From assembly GCA_030378005.1 (NCBI GenBank), contig JAUCGF010000083.1, positions 19,035-83,034 on the forward strand: DNA of 64,000 bases. Direction: 5' to 3'. Both the position numbers and the translations under genes were made by a program. Shown one piece after another: positions 18,379 to 27,106 of the stretch. Under the pieces are notes generated by a model. It ran no database searches and was not told the DNA's origin. It was given only the letters and a program-made list of their open reading frames with translations. The stretch comes from Desulfococcaceae bacterium HSG9. Its GTDB lineage: Bacteria > Desulfobacterota > Desulfobacteria > Desulfobacterales > JAUCGF01. Within the stretch, counting starts at the first letter, position 1. Each line of letters opens with the position of its first letter.

Positions 18379-18879
18379 ATGAATTTACAGGAAAAAATCC
18401 GCAGCTTTTTACTGCCTTCCATGTCAAAAAGTTTCGTACTCAGGCTTGTCTGTGTCGGATTGGCAGCCTGGATTTTCTTCGGTTATATCTGCATCCCATT
18501 GCGTATCCAGGGGAAAAGCATGGAACCAACCTATCATGACGGCGGTTTTAATTTTTGTCAGAGCCTCAGTTATCTTTTCGCCGAACCGAAACGCTTTGAT
18601 GTTGTCGGCGTTAAGCTAGCCGGCAATCGGGTCATGCTATTAAAACGTATCGTTGCCTTAGGCGGCGAAACCGTTGAATTTCGCAACGGCAAACTCTGGG
18701 TGAACGGCACGCTGTTGAATGAACCTTATCTTCAATACCCTTGTGACTGGTCGCTGCCGCCGCGTCGTGTAAAGCCTAATCGTGTTTATGTGGTCGGTGA
18801 TAATCGGAGTACAGCCCATCAAGGGCATCAATTCGGCCAGGCGCCGATTCAACGTATCGCAGGGAAAATCTTATGGTAA
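18379..18879 (+). CDS. lepB: Signal peptidase I (S26A), short form
   Basis: The 166-aa protein has one membrane segment (about residues 20-40) and all the catalytic boxes: box B with the nucleophile Ser in IQGKSMEPTYHDG, box D with the general-base Lys in LLKRIVALGGETVEF, and box E as YVVGDNRSTAHQG. It would cut signal peptides at the outer face of the inner membrane. It is shorter than E. coli LepB and lacks a large insert, as in many Gram-positive and plasmid-type forms. It overlaps the following gene by 7 bp. Confidence 0.88.
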   Translation: MNLQEKIRSFLLPSMSKSFVLRLVCVGLAAWIFFGYICIPLRIQGKSMEPTYHDGGFNFCQSLSYLFAEPKRFDVVGVKLAGNRVMLLKRIVALGGETVEFRNGKLWVNGTLLNEPYLQYPCDWSLPPRRVKPNRVYVVGDNRSTAHQGHQFGQAPIQRIAGKILW

Positions 18880-19364
18880 ATAAAAATATTCTGATTGGCA
18901 TCTTTATCCTGATAGCAGGCGTCGCTGTTTATTATTTTTTCTTTTATGAAAATGATGAAAAAGCGATTAAAAAACGTTTTGATCTTGTGGCAGAAAATGT
19001 TTCTAAAGATTCAGACGAAAGCAAATTGGTTATGATTAAAAGACTGGCGATCATTGAAAGGGCTTTTACTCAAAACGTTCATTTTAAAATCGAAAATCGA
19101 TCAGGTGAATATTCATCCCGTGAAATTGCCCGCCGGGTCGGAGGCGTTCGCTCACATTTCACCCGCATGGCACTTAAATTTTATGATATCAACATTGATC
19201 TGCAAGGCCAAACAGCAGCCGTCATGGCAACTGCCCGTATCACCGGCCTCAAAAAAAATGGTGAGCAGGTTGCCGAAACGCGTGAATTGGAATTTGGCCT
19301 GCAAAAAAAAGATGGTGATTGGTTTATTGCCACAGTGAAAGCGGTCGAAGTGTTGGAAAAGTAG
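18873..19364 (+). CDS. Membrane-anchored protein of unknown function, translationally coupled to signal peptidase
   Basis: A 163-aa protein with an N-terminal membrane anchor (about residues 5-24) and a small alpha/beta domain outside. The pattern AIKKRFDLVAENVSKD, then strands LKFYDINIDLQGQTAAVMATARITG and RELEFGLQKKDGDWFIATVKAVEV, resembles an NTF2-like cone fold. Its start overlaps the signal peptidase stop, so the two are probably co-expressed. The function is not recognised. Confidence 0.7.
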   Translation: MVNKNILIGIFILIAGVAVYYFFFYENDEKAIKKRFDLVAENVSKDSDESKLVMIKRLAIIERAFTQNVHFKIENRSGEYSSREIARRVGGVRSHFTRMALKFYDINIDLQGQTAAVMATARITGLKKNGEQVAETRELEFGLQKKDGDWFIATVKAVEVLEK

Positions 19365-19773
19365 CGGGTGCCAAAGGTGTGATTCAATTGATTTTTGGTG
19401 TTTAAATAATCTGTGACAGTATCTTAAACAAGACATGATCATAACCGACATTGCCAACGAGTAAATGAAAAGATTTATACCTGTCTGGCAAGAAAAGTGA
19501 TTGTTATTTGAACAGAGTTGTGCTACTTTTATGGTGTGTTCATTTGAGGCTGATGACACATTAGGAATTAGGAATTAGGAATTAGGAATTAGGAATTAGG
19601 AATTAGGAATTAGGAATTAGGAATTAGGAATGAGGATGAAATAGATTTTTTGATTATCTGTGAAACGTGAATTCATGCATCATGTTTCAGAAATCATAAT
19701 TGGGGTGGTTATTTTGTCCCTGATCCTTATCAAGGAAAAATATTATCCATTTAAAAAAAATGAAACTGCTTGA
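19365..19773. other. Intergenic region with tandem repeat
   Basis: No gene is seen in this 409-bp stretch before the nos-like cluster. It holds the 10-copy heptamer tract at 19561-19631. A tiny frame, ATG at 19760 with five codons, ends on the ATG of the next gene and could couple translation, but this may be chance. Confidence 0.5.
19561..19631. repeat. Heptanucleotide tandem repeat (TTAGGAA)10
   Basis: About ten uninterrupted copies of the 7-bp unit TTAGGAA span 71 bp, the last slightly changed. The tract lies 143 bp before the first NosL gene. The long perfect array suggests active slippage. Confidence 0.95.
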
Positions 19774-20277
19774 ATGAAGACTGAAAGGCTTTTAATCAAA
19801 ACATCCGCGTTGGTTTTATTTTTTATCTTTGGCCAGATCATATTTGGAGCCTGTAAGCAGGGCAACAAAGAACAACTTCCAGTTGATTTTGTCTGGGACC
19901 GGGTGGCGTGTGAAGAATGCAAAATGGCACTTAGCGACCCGCATTACTCGGCTCAGGTGATAGACCCTGAAGGAAAGGCTTATTACTTTGATGATATCGG
20001 TTGCGCAATTTTGTGGTTACAGCGACAGCCTTTTAAAAATAAGGCGCGCATCTGGGTCAATGATGTCAAAACCACTGAATGGATTGAGGCTAAAAAAGCT
20101 CGCTGGATATATGGAGACCCTAAAACCCCGATGGGTTACGGATTCGCGGCTACACTTACGCCGCTGGAATCGAATGAAAAACAGAAACTGGACTGGGAAA
20201 CAGTTAAAAAATGGATGATTATCGGCAAAACTTTGGTTAATGAGAATATGGGCAAACATCTTGATGACAAAAAATAA
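19774..20277 (+). CDS. NosL-family copper-chaperone-like lipoprotein
   Basis: The N-terminus has a signal sequence ending in a lipobox, IIFGAC, so the mature protein starts at a lipid-modified Cys. The NosL metal motif appears as CEECKMAL, followed by YSAQVIDPEGKAYYFDDIGCAILWL, the typical NosL core. NosL binds Cu(I) for N2O reductase assembly. No nosZ is present nearby. It is the first of four NosL-like genes between 19.8 and 28.6 kb. Confidence 0.85.
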   Translation: MKTERLLIKTSALVLFFIFGQIIFGACKQGNKEQLPVDFVWDRVACEECKMALSDPHYSAQVIDPEGKAYYFDDIGCAILWLQRQPFKNKARIWVNDVKTTEWIEAKKARWIYGDPKTPMGYGFAATLTPLESNEKQKLDWETVKKWMIIGKTLVNENMGKHLDDKK

Positions 20278-20348
20278 CCGTATGTTGGAAATAATCATGT
20301 TCACAGCTCTGAAAAAAAATGAAAGCCAATTTCTGTAGAAGGTGAAAA

Positions 20349-21272
20349 GTGACAAAAAAACAGGCTAACACACCGATTTCAAGAAGAAAATTTCTTAAAA
20401 CTTCTACAATGGCAGTAACCGGTACCGCCATTGCTTATGGCGCGGTCAGCGTTCCGCTTTTAAGAAGTGACAAACTTTTTTTACGTCCGCCTGGGGCTTT
20501 GGATGAGAAACTTTTTCTGGCCTCGTGCATCAAATGCGGGCAGTGTTTGCAGGTCTGCCCCCCACAGGTCATTGAACTGGCCGGAATCAGCCAAGGATTT
20601 GGTATTGGCACACCTTATATTACTCCGAGGCATGGCGGCTGTATTTTATGCAGCGGTCTGCCCTGTGTCTTGGCGTGTCCGACCGGTGCGCTGAACCACG
20701 ATCTTTCTTTGGGCAAAGATGCGGAAATGGGGCTGGCCGTGATTACCAATCCTGATACCTGTCTTTCAGTTCGGGGAATTAACGATCTGGTTTACCGACT
20801 GGAAAATCTTCAAAAAAAGAGTGCTTCTTCTCCAAATTCAACTGAATTAAAAGAAATTTTGGCATCTTTAATAAAAAAATTAACCCAAGATGAAAAAAAA
20901 GCATGGCAAAACAAATTCGCTTTGTCGGATATATCTGATAACGCTTTGTTATCAATTCTGAAGCAGTCCGAAAATGTCGATTTAAAATGGATTATCAATT
21001 TTGCCGGGTCTTGCGGTCAGGCACAAAAGGCTTGTCAGGTATGTCTTGAAGAATGCCCGCTTAAAGATGAAAAACCGATTGTTTTTATTAACAAAACCAA
21101 TCCGGATACGGGTAAAAAATATGTCTGGCCATCTGTAAGAAAAACTTGTGTCGGTTGCGGTGTTTGCGAGGAAAAATGTCCGACGCCGGCAGCCTCTGTA
21201 AAAATTACGGCACGGCTGAAATGGTCTGAAAAGCAGGCTGACAATGAAACCCGGAAAGATAATCTGACATGA
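20349..21272 (+). CDS. Tat-exported ferredoxin-type protein, NapG/NosG-like
   Basis: A twin-arginine signal (SRRKFLKTS) targets the protein to the periplasm folded. Several Cys clusters follow: CIKCGQCLQVCP, CILCSGLPCVLACP, CQVCLEECP and CVGCGVCEEKCP, giving up to four [4Fe-4S] sites as in MauM/NapG ferredoxins. It would pass electrons from NapH at the membrane to a periplasmic enzyme. The start is GTG at 20349 after AAGG. It overlaps the NapH-like gene by 4 bp. A lysine-rich helical insert (about residues 155-215) is unusual for NapG. Confidence 0.85.
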   Translation: MTKKQANTPISRRKFLKTSTMAVTGTAIAYGAVSVPLLRSDKLFLRPPGALDEKLFLASCIKCGQCLQVCPPQVIELAGISQGFGIGTPYITPRHGGCILCSGLPCVLACPTGALNHDLSLGKDAEMGLAVITNPDTCLSVRGINDLVYRLENLQKKSASSPNSTELKEILASLIKKLTQDEKKAWQNKFALSDISDNALLSILKQSENVDLKWIINFAGSCGQAQKACQVCLEECPLKDEKPIVFINKTNPDTGKKYVWPSVRKTCVGCGVCEEKCPTPAASVKITARLKWSEKQADNETRKDNLT

Positions 21273-22171
21273 AAGAAATGTCCGCTAATAAAGACAAAAA
21301 ACAAGCTGAAGTAAAGACCTTCAAAGGTCCCGGCCTACGATCTCAAAATTGTCCGCAGCCAGGGCATTCCAAGCACAAATGGAGAAATATCCGTTGGGCT
21401 GTGTTGATATTTTTTAATTTTTTGTTTTTCGCTTCTTTTTTCTTCGATATTCAAATTTTGGAAGGAACCTTGAGCGGCTCACGCCTGTTAGGATTCCATC
21501 TGATTGACCCCCTGGCGGCTTTTCAGGTTATCCTGTCCAGTAAAATAATAATGGTAAACCTGGTTATCGGAGTGGTAACAATTTTTCTGATTTACATGAT
21601 GTTCGGCGGACGCTCATTTTGCTCGTGGATTTGTCCTTATCACTGGCTGGCTGAACTGGGCGAAAAAATCCATCTGAATCTGAAAAAGAAAAAAATCATC
21701 AAAAATCACTCTTTTGATCGTAAAATCCGTTATTACTTTTACGTCATTTTTCTTGCACTGGCGATGCTTACCGGCTATACTGTTTTTGAAACGATCAATC
21801 CGGTGGCAATTATCAGCCGGTTTATTGTATATGGGCCGTCTTTAATGCTTCTCTGGGTAATAACACTGCTGGTTTTCGAGATATTATATAGCCGCCGCGC
21901 CTGGTGTCGCTATTTTTGCCCGGTTGGCGTATCCTACCAACTTATCGGCCTGGTGTCCCCTTTACGGATAAAATGGGACAAAGAAAGTTGCTCAAACTGT
22001 AAACGTTGTCAAAGTGTTTGTTTGGTTCCTCATGTTCTGGCTGATTCTGTCAATCAGGGCAAGTCCGAATATGTTAATTCATCGGTCTGTACCCGCTGCG
22101 GCCTTTGTGTTGATATTTGCGATGATCAAGCACTGAGTTATGGGGTCAAGTATCTGGATAAAATTATTTGA
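21269..22171 (+). CDS. Membrane ferredoxin-type quinol dehydrogenase, NapH/NosH-like
   Basis: Four to five membrane segments carry two conserved Cys-Pro pairs near helix ends (CSWICPYHW and CRYFCPVG), the NapH/CcoG hallmark. Two [4Fe-4S] sites follow at the C-terminus (CSNCKRCQSVCLVP and CTRCGLCVDIC). Such proteins oxidise menaquinol and feed NapG. Stop and start overlap with the NapG-like gene (ATGA). The set matches the nosG-nosH arrangement of clade II N2O reductase loci. Confidence 0.88.
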   Translation: MKEMSANKDKKQAEVKTFKGPGLRSQNCPQPGHSKHKWRNIRWAVLIFFNFLFFASFFFDIQILEGTLSGSRLLGFHLIDPLAAFQVILSSKIIMVNLVIGVVTIFLIYMMFGGRSFCSWICPYHWLAELGEKIHLNLKKKKIIKNHSFDRKIRYYFYVIFLALAMLTGYTVFETINPVAIISRFIVYGPSLMLLWVITLLVFEILYSRRAWCRYFCPVGVSYQLIGLVSPLRIKWDKESCSNCKRCQSVCLVPHVLADSVNQGKSEYVNSSVCTRCGLCVDICDDQALSYGVKYLDKII

Positions 22172-22201
22172 ATAATAACATTTATCTTTGAGAGGTGAAT
22201 T

Positions 22202-22570
22202 ATGAAAAAAACAATTCAACTATGTGTGTTATCTTTCTTTATTGTTTCGCTGGCTTTTATTATGGCCGCCACATCAATTTCGGCCCAAGACAGTAACCAA
22301 GCCGGTGAGCAGAACGGTGAAAAATTTTATATGACTAAATTCTGCATCACCTGCCATGGCCAAAAGGGAATATCTGTAGCTCCCAATTATCCTAACCTGG
22401 CCAAGCAAAACGAACAGTATCTGGCCAATCAGGTGAAGGACATCATTAAAAAAAAGAGGGCTAACAAACTCACCCTGCTGATGACTGAAAATCCGATTGT
22501 AAATAATATCAGTGACGAAGAAATAGCCGCTGTGGCAACCCATCTGACAAATATCAAAATAACGAAGTAA
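22202..22570 (+). CDS. Class I c-type cytochrome (monohaem)
   Basis: A 122-aa protein with a signal peptide (about residues 1-29, ending SISAQ) and one haem-binding CITCHGQKG motif near residue 51. The distal Met ligand is likely in LLMTENPIV or a nearby Met. Spacing to the NapH-like gene is 30 bp. It would carry electrons in the periplasm, like NosC in clade II nos loci. Confidence 0.85.
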   Translation: MKKTIQLCVLSFFIVSLAFIMAATSISAQDSNQAGEQNGEKFYMTKFCITCHGQKGISVAPNYPNLAKQNEQYLANQVKDIIKKKRANKLTLLMTENPIVNNISDEEIAAVATHLTNIKITK

Positions 22571-22585
22571 CTCCGTAATTGCTTA

Positions 22586-22639
22586 GGAATGCAAACTTCA
22601 GTCAGCTTCACCAGTGACGCTGACTGAAGTTTGCACTCC
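22586..22639. repeat. Palindromic element, GGAGTGC/GCACTCC core family
   Basis: Near-perfect arms GGAATGCAAACTTCAGTCAGC and GCTGACTGAAGTTTGCACTCC close around a 12-nt loop. The arms share GCAAACTTCAGT with the element at 41040-41100. It lies just after the cytochrome gene and may also end its transcript. Confidence 0.8.
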
Positions 22640-22688
22640 TCTTTGTTAATGTGTATAAGTTATTTTATTTCTAATACTTGGTCTGCTT

Positions 22689-22762
22689 ATCGAAAAGTTT
22701 ATGAAATACAGCCAAAGGAGTGCTAAACTGTAAGTTCAGCACTCCTTTTTCGATCTACTGAT
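22689..22762. repeat. Palindromic element, family A, with terminator-like core
   Basis: The inner hairpin GGAGTGCT...AGCACTCC (22717-22745) is followed by TTTTT, as in an intrinsic terminator, and the element ends CGATCTACTGAT like the copies at 7202 and 63680. The left end (ATCGAAAAG) is degenerate. Confidence 0.65.
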
Positions 22763-22868
22763 GGTTTTTCGTGGGATTTTTTCGTTTTAAAAAAGGGATA
22801 CCTTATGTAAATTTACGCCGCGGTCAAATCTTAATCTTAATTAAAATAATATAAGAGGGATGAATACA

Positions 22869-23537
22869 ATGAGCAACAAGAACAAATTGAGTCGCAGAGA
22901 AGCGCTACGAATGATAACAATAACAGGTGCTGCCGGTTTAACCGGGCTGTACGCCGCCAATGCCAGCGCCAAAGATATTGGTGCCATGATGCCGGGTAAG
23001 GGATGGCTTAAACAGGGCGCTAAATGTGACGGAGACGGAACGCCGTTGCAATTTATCCCCAAGTCTAAGCCCGATTCTGACCCGCTTAAAGATGAGTTGC
23101 AAAAATATCCGAAATGTCCCTATTGCGGTATGGACCGGAAAATGTGGAACCATAGCCGCTACCTTGTACACTATGATGATGACCTGGTTGATGGCACTTG
23201 TTCCCTGCACTGCTTGGCTATAAGCCTCTCTCTTAATCTTGATCGTGGCACCAAGGCGATTTATGCTGCTGATTTCGGGTCTGAAAGTAAGATAAAATCG
23301 CTCGTAAACGTAGATAAAGCTTCCTTTCTGATAGGGTCTGATTTACCTGGCACAATGACCAAACAAAGCAAAATGGCCTTTTCTTCTCCTGAAGCCGCCA
23401 AAGCTGCCCAAAAAACTCATGGAGGTGAATTGGCGGATTTTGACGAAGCCATGACTAAGGCGTATCTCAGTATGGCGAGAGACACGGCCATGATTCGTAA
23501 GAAACGGGCTGCTAAAAGAAAAAAGATGAAACAGTAA
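22869..23537 (+). CDS. Tat-exported NosL-domain protein
   Basis: The N-terminus has a twin-arginine signal (LSRREALRMI) and an AANASAK cleavage region. The core motif KCPYCGMDRKMW gives the NosL Cys-x2-Cys-x-Met site, and a second cluster, GTCSLHCLAISL, is typical of NosL/MerB-fold proteins. A basic tail (KKRAAKRKKMK) ends it. Two ATGs are in frame; the one at 22869 is better spaced from GAGGG than that at 22860. Tat export rather than lipoprotein export suggests it may load its metal in the cytosol; this is inference. Confidence 0.8.
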   Translation: MSNKNKLSRREALRMITITGAAGLTGLYAANASAKDIGAMMPGKGWLKQGAKCDGDGTPLQFIPKSKPDSDPLKDELQKYPKCPYCGMDRKMWNHSRYLVHYDDDLVDGTCSLHCLAISLSLNLDRGTKAIYAADFGSESKIKSLVNVDKASFLIGSDLPGTMTKQSKMAFSSPEAAKAAQKTHGGELADFDEAMTKAYLSMARDTAMIRKKRAAKRKKMKQ

Positions 23538-23642
23538 GAGGTCTGTATGAGATAAGCTGTTAATTACCGTCTGAATTAGGATTTGTAAGATTAATGGATT
23601 GTAGGATGGTGTACGGTAGCGTAAAATAAGGGCAATGTTGTT

Positions 23643-23936
23643 GTGAAATTCGAATGGGACGAACTAAAAAACCAGGAAAATATCAAAAAGCATGGCTTTG
23701 ATTTCGCAGATGCCCATAAAGTTTTCTCCCTTCCCATGATAGTCAATATGGATGACCGCGAAGATTATGGCGAAGAACGTCAGTTTGGGATTGGTTTTCT
23801 TGAATTGCGAGTTGTTGTTCTCATTTTTGCTGAAACCGATGAGCAAACTATCCGTATTATTTCTTTTCGAAAGGCAATAAAAGATGAAAGGAAACGATTT
23901 GAGTACTACTACAAAAACAAATTTGGAGCGTATTGA
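23643..23936 (+). CDS. brnT: BrnT-family toxin (ribonuclease)
   Basis: The 97-aa sequence has the BrnT pattern: FEWDELKNQENIKKHGFDFADAHKVF at the start, a strand pair around RQFGIGFLELRVVVLIFAE and the C-terminal RIISFRKAIKDERKRFEYYY. BrnT toxins are RelE-like RNases that stop translation. The start here is GTG/ATG-proximal: GTG at 23643. The antitoxin gene overlaps its 3' end. The pair lies inside the NosL cluster, between two NosL genes. Confidence 0.9.
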   Translation: MKFEWDELKNQENIKKHGFDFADAHKVFSLPMIVNMDDREDYGEERQFGIGFLELRVVVLIFAETDEQTIRIISFRKAIKDERKRFEYYYKNKFGAY

Positions 23937-24153
23937 TGCTATGACCGATGATATGATTGATACATCGGATATTCCGCCTTTAACAGATAGTTTTTTTGCG
24001 ACGGCAAAGTGGCGAATGCCAAAACAAAAAGTTAAAGTTACAGTGGAAATTGAGCAGGAAGTTCTGGATTGGTTCAAGGCTCAAGGCGCTGGGTGGGAGC
24101 ATCAACTGGCGGCAGCAATCAGAATTTATGCACATGCTCACAAAGTGGCGTGA
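23884..24153 (+). CDS. brnA: BrnA-family antitoxin
   Basis: The 89-aa protein has the BrnA pattern MTDDMIDTSDIPPLTDSFF, then VKVTVEIEQEVLDWFKAQGAGWEHQLAAAIRIYA, a ribbon-helix-helix dimer that binds BrnT and represses its own operon. The start at 23884 overlaps brnT by 53 bp and keeps the KTNLERIDAMTDD stretch, which is usual in BrnA relatives; an internal ATG at 23941 is the alternative. Overlap fits tight co-expression. Confidence 0.88.
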   Translation: MKGNDLSTTTKTNLERIDAMTDDMIDTSDIPPLTDSFFATAKWRMPKQKVKVTVEIEQEVLDWFKAQGAGWEHQLAAAIRIYAHAHKVA

Positions 24154-24304
24154 GCATGATGCTAACGGATGATGATGTGATGGCGTAGTATGAAGATGTG
24201 ACATAGAAAATCATCGGTTGCGTCATCTCAGCCACCCGGCAAAATAAAAATTGAAAAATAATCCTGAAATCCCAAAAATCTTAATTCAGGCAATAGTAAA
24301 AAAT

Positions 24305-24847
24305 ATGAAAAACCTAATTTATCCCATTATCACGCTATTTTTTATCACCATGTTTTTTACCCCGGATGCCTGCGCTCTGGATTTAAGCCGCAAAAAAAAG
24401 AAAGCTGAAAGAAAGCTTTATATTACGGTTACAAAAAAGGATCGTTGTCCGGTTTGCGGCATGTTTGTTCATCCTTATCAAAAATGGATCACTCAGATTC
24501 AGTTTAAAAACGGCTCTCATCACAGCTTTGATGGTATGAAATGTATGTGCCGATTTTATATTGATCCTGAAAAATATGACGCAACTAAAAAAAAACAGGA
24601 TATTACACTGATCCTGGTGAGGGACTATTACACATTAAAATTTATTCCCTATGATAAAGCTTTCTATGCGGTCGGAAGCGATGTTTTCGGGCCGATGGGC
24701 CATGAACTGATCCCTTTTGACAGTCAAAAGAATGCTGATATTTTTCTGTCCGATCATAATGGTTTGAAAGTGTTGCGGTTCGACGATATTAATACGGAAC
24801 TGCTTGATAAACTGGATAAAGCCAAAAAAACCGTTACACTTGATTAA
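24305..24847 (+). CDS. NosL-domain protein (secreted)
   Basis: The chosen ATG at 24305 gives a signal peptide (MKNLIYPIITLFFITMFF, cut near ACALD). A basic KKKKAERK stretch follows, then the metal motif DRCPVCGMFVHPYQKW and FKNGSHHSFDGMKCMCRFY. The typical NosL end GPMGHELIPF is present. The gene starts a tight plus-strand group: its stop overlaps the next start, and the ABC permease and ATPase follow. Confidence 0.85.
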   Translation: MKNLIYPIITLFFITMFFTPDACALDLSRKKKKAERKLYITVTKKDRCPVCGMFVHPYQKWITQIQFKNGSHHSFDGMKCMCRFYIDPEKYDATKKKQDITLILVRDYYTLKFIPYDKAFYAVGSDVFGPMGHELIPFDSQKNADIFLSDHNGLKVLRFDDINTELLDKLDKAKKTVTLD

Positions 24848-25196
24848 AACGATACGATATTCTTCCTGGCTGGCAATTGTAATTGCCGTTTTTTGTTTAT
24901 GGAGCGGATTGTCATACCTGCATTACCACATCCGGCAGATTGAATCCGGACAGCAATTGAAATTGCGGCATCAGTTTCAAAAAGCGGTCGGTTTGCCGAA
25001 TTTGGCGATTACCAGCGCTGCCAGATATTTAAGACATTATTCAATTGCAGACCTGACAACTCCCTTTCAGGATTACCCGGCCAGCCTTGACCATTTTCCG
25101 GCCGGTTTTGCTTTTGCGCCCCCTGATTATTCTGATATGCCATGTCCGATTGTTTTCGGTAAATTAGAGAAGCATAAGGGGATAAAAACATTATGA
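24840..25196 (+). CDS. Small membrane-anchored protein of unknown function
   Basis: Read from the TTG at 24840, which overlaps the NosL stop, this is a protein of about 118 aa with one membrane segment (WLAIVIAVFCLWSGLSYLH) and a soluble tail. An alternative start at 24804 is in frame. The end overlaps the permease gene by 4 bp. The RYLRHYSIADLTTPFQDYPASLDHFPAGF stretch suggests an external domain. I do not recognise the family; the location suggests a part of the exporter. Confidence 0.65.
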   Translation: MIKTIRYSSWLAIVIAVFCLWSGLSYLHYHIRQIESGQQLKLRHQFQKAVGLPNLAITSAARYLRHYSIADLTTPFQDYPASLDHFPAGFAFAPPDYSDMPCPIVFGKLEKHKGIKTL

Positions 25197-26407
25197 TTTC
25201 AGGAAGCTGGTTTGAAAGACAAAAAAATATCATTGATTACAGTCTGCAAAGCCTGTTACGGCGTCGGTCGAAAAATATCCTCATCCTGATCATATTTATT
25301 TTACTGGTTTTTGTCGTGTCCTCTGTTCTTTTTATAACCGGCTCCCTGACTCAGGAGATGATGGTTACCAGCAACAGCCTGCCTGATATCACGGTTCAAC
25401 GTATTGTAGGCGGTCGGCAGGTAAATTTAACGGCTTCATACATCCCTGAAATTGAAAAGATAACGGGAGTGGAAATTGTGGAACCCAGAGTCTGGGGATA
25501 TTTTTACCTGGCTTCATTGCAAGCCAATTTTACGATTTACGGGATGGATTTGAATTTGCTTGAAGAGGGCGAATACCAAAAGATTGTGAACTGGAAAAAC
25601 ATTCCAGACCAAGCGGAAAAAAATTCTGATTTCCGTATGATTGTCGGACAAGGTGTCTTTGAGTTATTGAGAGATGTTGAAATGGAAAAGGCCTATCTGT
25701 TTTATCAGCCGACCTGGGAAAAGCCGATTCCTTTTGATATTATCGGAACCTTTAAAACAGAGACTGAATTACAGTCCAATGATATGATGATACTGCAAAC
25801 CGAGGGCGCCCGCCGGGTTCTGGAACTGCCTCTGGATGAATTCACAGATTTGGCCGTTTACGTTCCCAATCCTGAAGAGATCGATAATATCGCCTTGAAA
25901 ATTCGGCGGTATTTCCCTGAATTAAGAACGATTACCAAAGCGCAAATCAAAAACACCTATTCTTCTGTTTTTGGCTGGAAAAGCGCTTTTGTGCTTTCCA
26001 GTATGTCAGCGGCAATCTTCGCCTTTTTGATTTTAATATGGGACAAAGCCAGCGGCCTGTCTCCAGAAGAAAAAAGAGAAATTGGTATTTTAAAAGCTAT
26101 CGGCTGGGATACGGATGTTGTGTTATCGGTTAAATTCTGGGAAGGGCTTATTCTTTCCGGTGTCAGCAGTCAGGCCGGTATATTGCTGGCTTATACATAT
26201 ATTTACTGGCTGCGCGCTCCGGGATTTAAAGAAATTTTTTTGGGCTGGTCAACCATATATCCGTCGTTTAAATTATTACCGGATGCAGATCCCAAATTTC
26301 TGATACTCATTATAACAATTGCCGTGGTTCCTTATATGGTAGTGACGATTTTTCCTGCTTGGAAAGCCGCGATAACCGATCCCGACGTGATAATACGTAA
26401 TATCTGA
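25193..26407 (+). CDS. ABC transporter permease, FtsX/MacB-LolC type
   Basis: The 404-aa protein has one N-terminal membrane helix (about residues 28-50), a ~200-residue periplasmic domain and three C-terminal helices with the FtsX-family block KREIGILKAIGWDTDVVLSVKFWEG. This is the layout of type VII ABC systems, which move lipoproteins or transmit force rather than import small solutes. The ATPase gene follows 12 bp downstream. In nos loci the ABC unit is NosFY, which has a different permease; here it is replaced by a LolCDE-like pair. Confidence 0.85.
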   Translation: MISGSWFERQKNIIDYSLQSLLRRRSKNILILIIFILLVFVVSSVLFITGSLTQEMMVTSNSLPDITVQRIVGGRQVNLTASYIPEIEKITGVEIVEPRVWGYFYLASLQANFTIYGMDLNLLEEGEYQKIVNWKNIPDQAEKNSDFRMIVGQGVFELLRDVEMEKAYLFYQPTWEKPIPFDIIGTFKTETELQSNDMMILQTEGARRVLELPLDEFTDLAVYVPNPEEIDNIALKIRRYFPELRTITKAQIKNTYSSVFGWKSAFVLSSMSAAIFAFLILIWDKASGLSPEEKREIGILKAIGWDTDVVLSVKFWEGLILSGVSSQAGILLAYTYIYWLRAPGFKEIFLGWSTIYPSFKLLPDADPKFLILIITIAVVPYMVVTIFPAWKAAITDPDVIIRNI

Positions 26408-26419
26408 TAAGGCACATAT

Positions 26420-27106
26420 ATGGCTGGTCCTATTGTTGAAACCGTTGGCGTCACCAAAATATATAATCGGGGGAAACCCAACGAAGTGACTGCGGTGAAA
26501 GATGCATCGCTTAAAATTAATGAAGGCAGCCTGGCTGTGCTGAAAGGCCCCAGCGGATCAGGAAAAACAACGATGCTTTCTGTAATCGGCTGTCTGACAG
26601 CACCAACCCGGGGAGAAGTGGTTATACTGGGAAAAAAGGTATCCAAACTTCCGGAAAAATTTAGGAATCAGCATAAACGTAACCATATCGGCTTTATTTT
26701 TCAGCACTTTCAACTGATTGGAGACATGAGCGTTTTGGATAATATTGTGCTTCCCCTTCTTCCGGAAGGTATCAGCCCCAAAAAAAGAAACAAGAGAGCG
26801 GATCGATTGTTGGAACAGTTCAATCTGACGCATCGCCGGCATTTTAAAGTGCGCAGCCTTTCGGGAGGTGAACAGCAAAGAGTGGCAATTGCCAGAGCAT
26901 TGATAAATAACGCCGGTATTCTTCTGGCGGATGAACCCACGGCTCATCTTGACAGTAAATTAACCGGTGATTTGCTTGATTATATCCGGCAGTTAAAAGA
27001 AGCCGGCCATACGATTCTGATAACAAGCCATGATCCGATTATTTATCAAAACCCGATGGCAGACCAGGTTTTTGAAATGAAAGATGCTCATATCATATCG
27101 TCATGA
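26420..27106 (+). CDS. ABC transporter ATP-binding protein, LolD/MacB type
   Basis: A full 228-aa nucleotide-binding domain with Walker A GPSGSGKTT, Q-loop FIFQHFQLIG, signature LSGGEQQRVAIARAL, Walker B ILLADEPTAHLDS and switch His in TSHDP. The FQHFxL Q-loop region is typical of LolD-like ATPases. It pairs with the upstream FtsX-type permease and overlaps the next gene by 4 bp. Confidence 0.92.
   Translation: MAGPIVETVGVTKIYNRGKPNEVTAVKDASLKINEGSLAVLKGPSGSGKTTMLSVIGCLTAPTRGEVVILGKKVSKLPEKFRNQHKRNHIGFIFQHFQLIGDMSVLDNIVLPLLPEGISPKKRNKRADRLLEQFNLTHRRHFKVRSLSGGEQQRVAIARALINNAGILLADEPTAHLDSKLTGDLLDYIRQLKEAGHTILITSHDPIIYQNPMADQVFEMKDAHIISS

Noticed and set aside
19561..19631. CRISPR-like array
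   Set aside because: Units are 7 bp with no spacers; it is a simple tandem repeat.
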